Below are positions 50,134 to 58,990 of a stretch of DNA of 64,000 bases, piece after piece. The stretch covers positions 34,463-98,462 of the forward strand of contig CANKBG010000005.1 in the NCBI GenBank assembly GCA_947479935.1, in the 5' to 3' direction. This DNA is from Comamonadaceae bacterium (GTDB taxonomy: Bacteria > Pseudomonadota > Gammaproteobacteria > Burkholderiales > Burkholderiaceae_C). Position 1 is the stretch's first letter. Every line of letters starts with the position of its first letter. Under the pieces are notes generated by a model. The model worked only from the letters and a program-made list of their open reading frames with translations, searched no databases and had not been told where the DNA came from. The translations under genes and the position numbers were made by a program.

Positions 50134-51717
50134 ATGGCTGATGATTTTAATTTAGCCTCAGCTGTATGGCGTCATAGCAGAGTTACACCGCACGCAACTG
50201 CCATAGCTTATAAGAACCAGACTCTTAGCTATGAGCAGTATGCATGCCGCGCCAGAGATTTGGCCATGCAATTGGTGCGGTCGCCGGCTTGGCAAGAGCG
50301 ATCTGTCAAGCCCCTCAAAGTTGGAATTTTGGCCTCCCGTGGAATTGATGCGTGCGTGGCCATGCTGGGTGCTTGCTGGGCGGGTGCAGCCTATGTCCCC
50401 ATCGGTCTAAAGCTTCCACAGGATAGGATTCTTGCAATTTTGGCGGCTTGCGAATTGACCGCCATCATCGTAGACGCAGAGGGCGCTAAGTTACTGACCG
50501 ATGCCGTATTGGCCGCTTGTCCACCGATACTGATTCGTGCTGACCAGGTGCCGTCGGAAGATCACGGCCATGTTGATTCATCAAATCATATCAACAGCCC
50601 ACTGTTAGGTAAGTTGGCGGCACCTGTGCAGGTTGCGGCTGAAGATTTAGCGTATGTGATTTTTACGTCTGGTACAACGGGTGTGCCCAAAGGCGTGATG
50701 ATTTCAGCAGGTTCTGCACAGAATTATGTGACGACCATTGTCAAAACACTGGACTTGCACGCAACGGACCGTGCGTTAGAGACTTGCGAATTGAGCTTCG
50801 ACTTCTCTGTGCACAATATGTTTGCCACTTGGCAGGCCGGTGCAGCGCTTCATATCCTTCCCACAACTTTGGTCATGAATGCAGTCAAGTTTGCCCGCAA
50901 CGCACAATTGACAGTATGGAACTCTGTTCCGTCTCTGGCTGGCATGCTGCAACAAATTAAGGCCTTGCAACCCGGTTGTTTGCCTGACCTGCGCATTACA
51001 GTATTTGGCGGAGAAGCCTTGCCACAAACTGCGGCACGCCAGTGGCAGGATGCGGCACCGAACGCGAGAATTTTCAATTTGTATGGACCCACCGAGGCAA
51101 CCGTCTTCTGCCTGGCGCAGGTTTTCTCCTGCGATACGGCAATCACGGCTGGTCGAGACTTTGTCGCCATTGGCACCCCCCTTGGCGGATGCCAGGCCAT
51201 GGTTGTGGATACAGAGGGTACAGAGTTACCAGACGGAATGACCGGCGAATTGGCCATTGGCGGAGTCCAATTGGCGCAAGGCTATCTTGGAAAGCCCCAG
51301 CTAACCTCTCAGAAATTTCCGGTGCTCAATGGCAAGCGCTGGTATCTGACTGGTGACTTTGCTGTTCGGGACCTCTCAGGCGTGTTTCATTGTCTGGGGC
51401 GAATAGACAACCAAATCAAAGTCTCTGGATACCGCATCGAATTGGAAGAAATCGATGCTGCACTGCGTCAGGTTTCAGGCCGAGACCTGGTTGGCACCGT
51501 GGCATGGCCCATCGCCGACGGTACGCCCAAGGGCATCGTTGGTTTTGTTGCAGGATCGCCCATAGATCCTGCCGAATTGACGATAGCGCTTAAACAGAAG
51601 CTGCCGCCCTACATGGTGCCCAATCGGGTCATTGCTTTAGAAATTATTCCCTTAAATTCGAGTGGCAAAGTTGACCGACGTGCTTTGGCCGAATTGCTCA
51701 AAATTGAAAGTACCTAG
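50134..51717 (+). CDS. Amino-acid adenylation domain protein (stand-alone, DltA-like)
   Basis: YVIFTSGTTGVPKGVMIS; LSFDFSVHNMFATWQAG; NLYGPTEATVFC; GRIDNQIKVSGYRIELEEID; PLNSSGKVDRRAL. Confidence 0.92.
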   Translation: MADDFNLASAVWRHSRVTPHATAIAYKNQTLSYEQYACRARDLAMQLVRSPAWQERSVKPLKVGILASRGIDACVAMLGACWAGAAYVPIGLKLPQDRILAILAACELTAIIVDAEGAKLLTDAVLAACPPILIRADQVPSEDHGHVDSSNHINSPLLGKLAAPVQVAAEDLAYVIFTSGTTGVPKGVMISAGSAQNYVTTIVKTLDLHATDRALETCELSFDFSVHNMFATWQAGAALHILPTTLVMNAVKFARNAQLTVWNSVPSLAGMLQQIKALQPGCLPDLRITVFGGEALPQTAARQWQDAAPNARIFNLYGPTEATVFCLAQVFSCDTAITAGRDFVAIGTPLGGCQAMVVDTEGTELPDGMTGELAIGGVQLAQGYLGKPQLTSQKFPVLNGKRWYLTGDFAVRDLSGVFHCLGRIDNQIKVSGYRIELEEIDAALRQVSGRDLVGTVAWPIADGTPKGIVGFVAGSPIDPAELTIALKQKLPPYMVPNRVIALEIIPLNSSGKVDRRALAELLKIEST

Positions 51718-51972
51718 ATGGACCATATCCGCAAGCAAAAGATCAGAGAATTTTTTCTCGAAATCCTTAAGCAACAAAGTGATGAGCAATCGCTGGCTGA
51801 CAACGATTCACTTTTTGTGAGTGGCAGACTCGACTCGTTTTCGATGATGATGTTTGTGATGCATTTAGAAAAAGAGTTTGGAATTGATTTTGCAGCCCTT
51901 GATTTTGATGTCAATTTGATTGATTCGCTGAATGAAATTGAATTGTTCATTGACTCGCAAGTTTCGGTCTAA
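51718..51972 (+). CDS. Acyl/peptidyl carrier protein
   Basis: 84 aa immediately after the A-domain gene; DNDSLFVSGRLDSFSMMMFVMHLEKEFGIDF (DSF phosphopantetheine site). Confidence 0.9.
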   Translation: MDHIRKQKIREFFLEILKQQSDEQSLADNDSLFVSGRLDSFSMMMFVMHLEKEFGIDFAALDFDVNLIDSLNEIELFIDSQVSV

Positions 51973-51995
51973 CTAAAACCAGGCATGCTGCGAAG

Positions 51996-53468
51996 GTGCA
52001 TTCATTGAGTAAGACAAAAGATGCCCGCTTCGGTGGTGCAGGGATGCGTTCGGCTTGGGCAATTGATGAAAATCAGACCCTGGTCGCTTGGGTTCAGACC
52101 CCGTCCGGAAAACTTGTCACACTGGCTTTTGCCTTTCTTGCGCTGACGTTGACGCTGTCATGGCAGGAGGCACTGCTCATTGTGACCGCAATGGCCTTAT
52201 TTGCTTATTGGCCCAAAAGGCGCAGCCTCATCCTGTTTGCATCGACGTACATTGTTGCCTTTTTTTTCCCCCATGGCTCTATCGACGACACCATCCGAGG
52301 GGTTGCTGCCCATGAAGGATTTGATGATCTGTCCCCCAGCGCTCTGAGCTATTTGGCTTTAATTGGATTTTCATTCATCGCTTGGGGACTTCTAGCGTAC
52401 GCACGTCATCACAAGCAGTCCTTCCTCGCAAAGCGGCCGTTTCTCTCACTGATTGCCATTGAGCTGGTCTTGTGTGGACTGTCTTACCAAGGCGTCTTGC
52501 ACGGTTTGCCTCGATTGATGCTTTGGTCTCTGGTTTGTGTGCTCACACCCTATTTTTGGTATTTAGCCTATGCGCTGGTTGACCAGCGGTCCAAAGACCG
52601 AAGCAGCGACTTGTTTCAATTGGGAGTTTTTCATCCCGTGTGGGGAGGCGCAAGTTCCATTCCGGTAGGTAAAGGCGCCGCTTTTCTGCGCAAAATGCTT
52701 GCTAAAAATCCCGAGGAAATGGCCATCACCCAAATTAAAGGGGTGAAGTTGCTACTGTGGGCAGACACCTTGCTTGCGTTAAAAATGCTGTTGAAGTGGT
52801 TTTGTGAGGATTACTGTCAAATCCCCAGCATGACCGATGCGATCGATGCATCGATTCATGAACACGCCTATTCATTGGGCATGCAATGGGCGTCCCTGAT
52901 CTGGTCGGTCACCTCCTTTTCGCTCAGTCTCGCCATATCAGGACATTTCATCATCGGATCCGCTCGTCTGGCAGGCTTTCGGTTGCCTCGGGCAACCTGG
53001 CGGCCGCTTGAATCCAGAACTCTGATTGAGTATTTCAACCGGTTCAGTTACTACTTCAAGGAACTGTTAGTTGATTTCTTTTTTCTTCCAACGTTTTTCA
53101 GGGTTTTCAAGGAACATCCGCGACTTCGCTTGTTCTTTGCAACTTTTATGGCTGCGGGGGTGGGTAACGCCATCTATCACTTTATGAGTGACATTGACTT
53201 CGTTCAGTCAATGGGCTTCTTAGGCGCGCTTGAGTCTTTTATCAGCTACGCTTTCTATTGCGTCATCCTGGCAACAGGTATTGGTATCTCTCAAGTTCGC
53301 GCCAACATGGGATACAAACCCTCACCCTCCCTCTATGGCCGCATTCAGTCCTTCTTTGTAGTGTGGGGTTTTGTAACGCTTTTGCATGTTTTTAGCGACG
53401 AATCCCGCAATCACTCCTTGTTAGAGCGTATGCAGTATTTGCTGAGTATGTTTGCCATCTCAATGTGA
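51996..53468 (+). CDS. Multi-pass membrane protein, possibly MBOAT/DltB-like
   Basis: 490 aa; WRPLESRTLIEYFNRFSYYFKELLVDFFFLPTFF...LFFATFMAAGVGNAIYHFMSD resembles the MBOAT core with a conserved His; third gene after A-domain and carrier protein. Confidence 0.6.
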   Translation: MHSLSKTKDARFGGAGMRSAWAIDENQTLVAWVQTPSGKLVTLAFAFLALTLTLSWQEALLIVTAMALFAYWPKRRSLILFASTYIVAFFFPHGSIDDTIRGVAAHEGFDDLSPSALSYLALIGFSFIAWGLLAYARHHKQSFLAKRPFLSLIAIELVLCGLSYQGVLHGLPRLMLWSLVCVLTPYFWYLAYALVDQRSKDRSSDLFQLGVFHPVWGGASSIPVGKGAAFLRKMLAKNPEEMAITQIKGVKLLLWADTLLALKMLLKWFCEDYCQIPSMTDAIDASIHEHAYSLGMQWASLIWSVTSFSLSLAISGHFIIGSARLAGFRLPRATWRPLESRTLIEYFNRFSYYFKELLVDFFFLPTFFRVFKEHPRLRLFFATFMAAGVGNAIYHFMSDIDFVQSMGFLGALESFISYAFYCVILATGIGISQVRANMGYKPSPSLYGRIQSFFVVWGFVTLLHVFSDESRNHSLLERMQYLLSMFAISM

Positions 53469-53713
53469 TTGCAATAAAGCCTGGCATTAGGTTCCAATCC
53501 GTACTCAATAAAACCGAATTTTTATTCAAAATAGGCAAAAATTACCGCTTTCATTCTTAAAGCGGCAAAAATTCAAACTAATTCGCCATATACGTGCAAA
53601 AAGCATTAGGAAACCCTTGGCCCAATTTATGCATGCTGCTCTACACAAGAGGCAAAAATTTGCCTCTACGTGCCGGGTAACCGGAAGATCGAGTGGCTGA
53701 GTAAGGACGTTAT

Positions 53714-53821
53714 ATGCTGATCAAAAGCGAGGCTTACTACGATACCTATGAAATTATTTGTGGAGTAATTTCATTGGTCATCATTTTTTCAGTTGTGATA
53801 TTTGGAATTTTCCATCATTAA
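53714..53821 (+). CDS. Small membrane protein (35 aa) not in the ORF track
   Basis: MLIKSEAYYDTYEIICGVISLVIIFSVVIFGIFHH*; one TM segment; upstream AAGGA at suitable spacing. Confidence 0.6.
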   Translation: MLIKSEAYYDTYEIICGVISLVIIFSVVIFGIFHH

Positions 53822-53864
53822 AAATTCACCCAAGCACCCTTTGTGCTAGTGTTTAAAACACCCA

Positions 53865-53888
53865 CCTAGTTCCTAAAAGGGAACTAGG
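53865..53888. terminator. Hairpin between convergent sORF and flagellin genes
   Basis: CCTAGTTCC-TAAAAG-GGAACTAGG, 9-bp stem, followed by an A/T-rich tract. Confidence 0.45.
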
Positions 53889-54012
53889 ATTTAAAATTTT
53901 TATCATTTACTGCTAAGGTTAGAAAATAGCATCTTGAGGATTTTTTTCTACCGCATCAATTTGGCTAGGTGAATTTAAAAAATTCACAGTACAGATATTT
54001 GCTTATCTTGCC

Positions 54013-56064
54013 TCAAATCACATAATGAAATTGTTGTCGGTCAATCAGTGCAAGGAGTGTGTCTCTTTGAGAGGCGGTTGCTTGAGTCAGCATGGCTGCA
54101 GTTGCTTGCACTAGAATTTGCATTTTGGTCAAGTTTTCGGTTTCACTTGCATAGTCTGTATCTACAACACGACTAAGCGCCTGAGTCAGATTCATCGACA
54201 AATCAACAATGCCAGCTCCGATGAAGCCTAGTGAATTTTCATAAGCGCCTAAACTTGCCCGCGTGTTAGAAATAATTTTGATCGCAGCATCTAGCGTGGC
54301 CATTGCGCTGACAGCACCTGCTGCGCTTGTTAAATCAAGTGATGTTGTCGTAGAAGTCACGACGGTTGAGCTGCTCAAACCTGATGCTGAAGCACCGTTG
54401 CCGGATGTTGCAATGGTGATGCCAGCTGAGCTGCTTGTGCTCAATGTGATGTCAGAACGCACGGTGGTCACGCTGCGATCACCCGAGACCGAACCACTCA
54501 AGGCAATACCTGTTTTGTTGCTTGTGATGGCGGCAGAAGTTAAGGTCGATATCTCAACGTTGCGCCCATCTGCAGCTGTGAGCGTCACGCCCCCAGTGCT
54601 TGTATCGGCCGCAGCGCTAACGCCTGTGGTGCTGGTCTGAGCATTGATGGCAACAGCCATTTGCGCACCCCGAGCCGCCGCAGTAGTGGCACTGCCAATG
54701 GCGCCAATATTGACGTTATTGACTGTGATATCACCCGATGCGATGCCAGCAAATTCGGTAGGTGGGTTGAGCACCTGTAAGGCCGCTGCGGCAGCCCAGT
54801 TTCCTTGGAAAGTCAGGCCGTCGTATATGCGCACAGCGGACATGTAATCTCCGGGTGTTGCCGAAATATAGGAATCACCGTGCCAGCCTGAGGGTGCGCC
54901 GTTCCATCCGTAGTAACCTGAGTAGTAAGCATTGTTAAATGCTGCGTATGCATCCCAAATGGCCAGAAGATCGTCGTAAGCGTTATTGACTTCGTTCAAG
55001 ACAACGGATGTGTTGAGTTGCAAAGATCCAATTCCGTTTGGTCCGTACGGAAGACCGGCACTGCCACCTATGGTCGGTAATGCGACGCGCACACCGTTCA
55101 GCGTTGCATAGCGATAGCTGTTGTTTGTGCTCGCACCGACGACACCATTAACGTCTTCCTTGAAAACTGCAAAAAGTTGGCTGAAAGTGTAAGTTCCGGA
55201 TGAGGTGTACATATCAGCGTTGTTTGCAGTTCCACTGCCGTCTCTGTCCCAGTAGTAGTACCACTTGCCACTGTCCACCTGCACTGGGGCGATCAACTGG
55301 CCATTGCCGCTGCCAAGGTTGATGACAGAGGCAACAACCGTGCTCACCGGCGTTGCCGCCGTCGATACCGTTGCCCTAGCAGTTGCAATCACGCCCGTCG
55401 TGGCAGTTTGCAGATTGATGGCCGCCGCCACATCCTTGGCACTGGCGGAAGCAGCTGCACCGATGGCCGTGCCATTGATCGTCACCGCCCCCGATGCCAA
55501 AGCGGTACTACCGACCGCTGCGCCTGTGCCTTGTGTGGATGACAAATTCAAGCCCAGTCCATAGGTATCAGAATTGACGATAGACACACTCATCTGGTCA
55601 CTGGCCGTATTGCCAGCGCCAATTTGGATGTTTTTAGACTGAAAGCTGCCATCCAACAACTTCATGTTGTTAAATTTAATGGTGCTGACCATTCGGTCAA
55701 TGACCGAGACCATTTGAAAAGACTCATTGTTCAACGTGCTGCGGCTAGAAGTCGACAGCGTATCTGTAGCGGCTTGTATTGCCAGCACTTGGATATACTG
55801 CAAGACATTGGTGATTTGCGCCAAACCACCCTCTGCAGTTTGAAGGGCTGAGGCGGCATCGCTAACGTTTCTTCCAGCAGCATTGAGTAGGTTGACCTCT
55901 GAAGCCAGGCGTGAGGCCATGCTCAAGCCAGCCGCATCATCCTTGGCCGAATTGATTCTGACGCCCGAAGACAAGCGCTCGATAGAAATAGAGAGTTTTT
56001 GCTGATTAGCGGCAAAGGCGTTTTGAGCCCGAAGCACGTTAATGTTGGTGATAGTCGATGACAT
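54013..56064 (-). CDS. Flagellin with large central insert
   Basis: N-term LSISIERLSSGVRINSAKDDAAGLSMASRLASEVN; C-term AAIKIISNTRASLGAYENSLGF...RVVDTDYASETENLTKMQILVQATAAMLTQA; two Flagellin_IN-like segments. Confidence 0.92.
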   Translation of the reverse strand: MSSTITNINVLRAQNAFAANQQKLSISIERLSSGVRINSAKDDAAGLSMASRLASEVNLLNAAGRNVSDAASALQTAEGGLAQITNVLQYIQVLAIQAATDTLSTSSRSTLNNESFQMVSVIDRMVSTIKFNNMKLLDGSFQSKNIQIGAGNTASDQMSVSIVNSDTYGLGLNLSSTQGTGAAVGSTALASGAVTINGTAIGAAASASAKDVAAAINLQTATTGVIATARATVSTAATPVSTVVASVINLGSGNGQLIAPVQVDSGKWYYYWDRDGSGTANNADMYTSSGTYTFSQLFAVFKEDVNGVVGASTNNSYRYATLNGVRVALPTIGGSAGLPYGPNGIGSLQLNTSVVLNEVNNAYDDLLAIWDAYAAFNNAYYSGYYGWNGAPSGWHGDSYISATPGDYMSAVRIYDGLTFQGNWAAAAALQVLNPPTEFAGIASGDITVNNVNIGAIGSATTAAARGAQMAVAINAQTSTTGVSAAADTSTGGVTLTAADGRNVEISTLTSAAITSNKTGIALSGSVSGDRSVTTVRSDITLSTSSSAGITIATSGNGASASGLSSSTVVTSTTTSLDLTSAAGAVSAMATLDAAIKIISNTRASLGAYENSLGFIGAGIVDLSMNLTQALSRVVDTDYASETENLTKMQILVQATAAMLTQATASQRDTLLALIDRQQFHYVI

Positions 56065-56090
56065 TGGCAGTGATTGACTACATCCTTAAG

Positions 56091-56116
56091 TATTCGTATA
56101 TGTGCTCAAGTATTTA
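56091..56116 (-). promoter_or_regulatory. Possible sigma28-like promoter of the flagellin gene
   Basis: Minus strand TAAA-N14-TACGAATA versus TAAA-N15-GCCGATAA; partial match upstream of the flagellin start. Confidence 0.3.
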
Positions 56117-56247
56117 CACCCTTTTTTGTTTGGCGAAAAAAGACCGGTACACGACGTTTACGGATAAAACGCAGAATAATTTAATTTAGGAGATGAATGC
56201 ACTTAAGATGTTTAATATAGTTAAGCATCTCAGTCAGGGGACAAGGT

Positions 56248-58884
56248 ATGTTTCAAAAAAAATGGATGCAATCAATTTTGTTGCTCGCCGCGGTGCTGAT
56301 GACCACTGTGGCCGTAGCACAAGCGCGTTTTGATTTCAAATCCACCCCTGGCTTGCTCAGCAAGGACATCCGGCCTTCACATTACCGTTTGCACTTTGAT
56401 CTGGACCCCGCGTCCGATGGGTTCTCTGGCCGTGCCATCATTTCATTGAAAGTCGATCTTGCATCGCCAGATATCACCCTGCATGCTGATGATTTGGAGG
56501 CAACGCAGGTTATGTTGGCTGCTGATAAGTCTGGGCGTGCGGCCCGCGCATTGCGGGTGGAGAAAAACTCGGCCACACAAACATGGCGATTGATTCCGCA
56601 AGACGGACGATCCATTGCGGCTGGCCGGTATACCTTGACCCTTCAATACACCGGCCTAGTCCACAAAACCGATGCAGGCTTGTACCGTGCGCCTTACAAG
56701 TACCAAGGCCAATCACGCGACATGTTGGCGACTCAGCTCGAAGCAGTATTTGCTCGGAAACTGTTTCCTGCGTTCGATGAACCTGCTTTTCGGAGTGTGT
56801 TTGAGGTCTCCATCAAGGCGCCGTCTGCCTATGATGTATTTGCCAACATGCCCGTGCGCTCCATTCAAGACCAAGGCGCCCAACGACTGCATACATTCTG
56901 GTCAACTCCTTCAATGCCCAGCTATCTGTTGGCTTTGACCGTTGGGCAATTTGACACGTTGCAAGGTCAGTCCGGACGGGTACCGCTTCGCATCCTGACA
57001 GCACCAGGCAAACAAGCACAAGCTGCCTATGCGATGGAGGTCACTCAAAAAGTTTTACCTTTTTATAAGTCGTATTTCGGCATTGCTTACGCTTTACCCA
57101 AGCTGGACCAGTTGGCTGTGCCCAGCACCCGTGGCGGCGCCATGGAGGATTGGGGTTTGATTTCCTACGCAGAAACCTCGTTGCTATTTGACCCAAACAA
57201 CAGCGCCGTCCAGCGGCGCCGTCAGGTGTTTTCGACAGTGGCGCACGAAGTGGCACACCAGTGGTTTGGCAACCTTGTCACGGCCGCTTCGTGGGAAGAA
57301 ATTTGGCTCAATGAAGCCTTTGCCACATGGATGGCCGAAAAAGCCACAGACCATTTCAATCCTGAATGGCAAGTCCCCTTGCGAAGACGGCAACCCATTG
57401 ACTGGGCCATGAACAAGGATGCCAGCTCGGCCACACGCTCTATCCGTTCTGGTGCGATAGAGGAAGACCGAGTGTTCGATGTGTTTGATGAAATCACCTA
57501 CACCAAAGGCGGAGCCGTCTTAAGCATGATCGAAGGCTGGTTAGGACCAGAAGTGTTTCAAAAAGGTCTGGCCGCTTACATGCGGCATCGGCGTTTTTCA
57601 AATGCCACTGCTGGCGACTTGTGGTTCCATATGGGGCAAGCTGCGGGGCGAGATGTCACCAGCGTCGCACGCAGTTGGACTGACCAAAAAGGCTTTCCCG
57701 TACTGCAAGTCGATGCCCGATGTGAGGCGGGCCGCACACGACTTCAAGTAAAGCAGCAACGCTTTGCAAGTGATGCGCAGGCAGTCGACAACAGCGTGTG
57801 GCAAGTACCTTTGATCGTCTCACATGGTGGCAAGACCCACCGCTTGGTATTGACGCAGCCCCGTCAAGAATTTGTATGGTCGGGATGTTCGCAATCACAA
57901 CCGCTGGTCAACGCCGGCGGGCAAGGGTTTTACCGTGTGCAATATGCCCCTGAGATGTATGCCTCTATCGTCCAAGGGTTTACGTCGCTTTCACCGACCG
58001 CGCGCATCACCGTTTTAAGCGACAGTTTTGCTTTGGTGCAAACGGGACAGTTGCCACTGTCATCTTATTGGAATTTGCTGGCGCAATTGTCTGCAGTTCA
58101 AGGAGCAGGACGAGCGACTTTATTAGACCTGGCCCGTAACAGTTTGAATTTTCTTGATGCCGTATACGCTCAAACACCTGCGCAGGCGGCCTTGCGTTTG
58201 CGGGCCCGTCAACTGTTGACCCCTGAATTGAAGGCTTTGGGTTGGTCAGTGAAAGCGGGTGAAAGCAGCGAAACTCAATTGCTGCGCAGTGGCTTGATCG
58301 GCAGTTTGGGGCACTGGGGAGATGAAGCCGTTTTGATGCAAGCCGAAAGTCTGTTCAATCAACACGTAGATGGCAAGCAGCCTTTGCAACCTGAAATTCG
58401 GGATGCAGTGATGCATTCGGCTGGTGTAGGTGCTGATGCCGCACGCCATGCGAGGCTGATTCAGTTGCTGGTATCAGCCAACAGCGAAGAAGATCGCTGG
58501 CGCTACGCTGAAGCTGTTGCTGCCGTGAAAGACCCTGTCCTGGCCAGACAAGCTCTGGAATTGTCATTGCGCGGCGTGTTACCCAACAACGTTGCATCAC
58601 GCATACCGCACATGGTGTCTGAAAAAGGCACCCATAGCGCGATGGCTTACCAGTTTGTGATGGATAATTTTGCAGCTTTCGCTGAGCTGTCAGGTGAAAT
58701 GTTTGGCGCTTCTTCTTGGCTGGTGCCTGGTGCTGCATCGGGCTTCAATACAGAAGAACAGGCCAGTCAGTTGCTGGCTGATCAAAAGCAAAAGGCAGGT
58801 GATAAAGGTGCCAAGACTGCGGCACAGGTAGCTGCCCAGATTTCGCTCAGAGCCGTTCTTCGAAAGCGAGAGCCATCTCCCTAG
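56248..58884 (+). CDS. M1 family aminopeptidase with signal peptide
   Basis: GGAMEDWGLISYAE; VAHEVAHQWFGNLVTAASWEEIWLNEAFATWM. Confidence 0.95.
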   Translation: MFQKKWMQSILLLAAVLMTTVAVAQARFDFKSTPGLLSKDIRPSHYRLHFDLDPASDGFSGRAIISLKVDLASPDITLHADDLEATQVMLAADKSGRAARALRVEKNSATQTWRLIPQDGRSIAAGRYTLTLQYTGLVHKTDAGLYRAPYKYQGQSRDMLATQLEAVFARKLFPAFDEPAFRSVFEVSIKAPSAYDVFANMPVRSIQDQGAQRLHTFWSTPSMPSYLLALTVGQFDTLQGQSGRVPLRILTAPGKQAQAAYAMEVTQKVLPFYKSYFGIAYALPKLDQLAVPSTRGGAMEDWGLISYAETSLLFDPNNSAVQRRRQVFSTVAHEVAHQWFGNLVTAASWEEIWLNEAFATWMAEKATDHFNPEWQVPLRRRQPIDWAMNKDASSATRSIRSGAIEEDRVFDVFDEITYTKGGAVLSMIEGWLGPEVFQKGLAAYMRHRRFSNATAGDLWFHMGQAAGRDVTSVARSWTDQKGFPVLQVDARCEAGRTRLQVKQQRFASDAQAVDNSVWQVPLIVSHGGKTHRLVLTQPRQEFVWSGCSQSQPLVNAGGQGFYRVQYAPEMYASIVQGFTSLSPTARITVLSDSFALVQTGQLPLSSYWNLLAQLSAVQGAGRATLLDLARNSLNFLDAVYAQTPAQAALRLRARQLLTPELKALGWSVKAGESSETQLLRSGLIGSLGHWGDEAVLMQAESLFNQHVDGKQPLQPEIRDAVMHSAGVGADAARHARLIQLLVSANSEEDRWRYAEAVAAVKDPVLARQALELSLRGVLPNNVASRIPHMVSEKGTHSAMAYQFVMDNFAAFAELSGEMFGASSWLVPGAASGFNTEEQASQLLADQKQKAGDKGAKTAAQVAAQISLRAVLRKREPSP

Positions 58885-58990
58885 GGAAAATGAAAGTCAT
58901 GCATTCAACTTGCATAGAGAAAACCCCCGGATAGAAATGAAGCCTTTTATGTCAGCATTGTTTAGTTAATCAACACACTTTCTTAACGCT

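Noticed and set aside
53641-53713. Possible c-di-GMP or other known riboswitch
   Set aside because: I could not align it to the GEMM or other consensus motifs I know; kept only as an unassigned structured leader.
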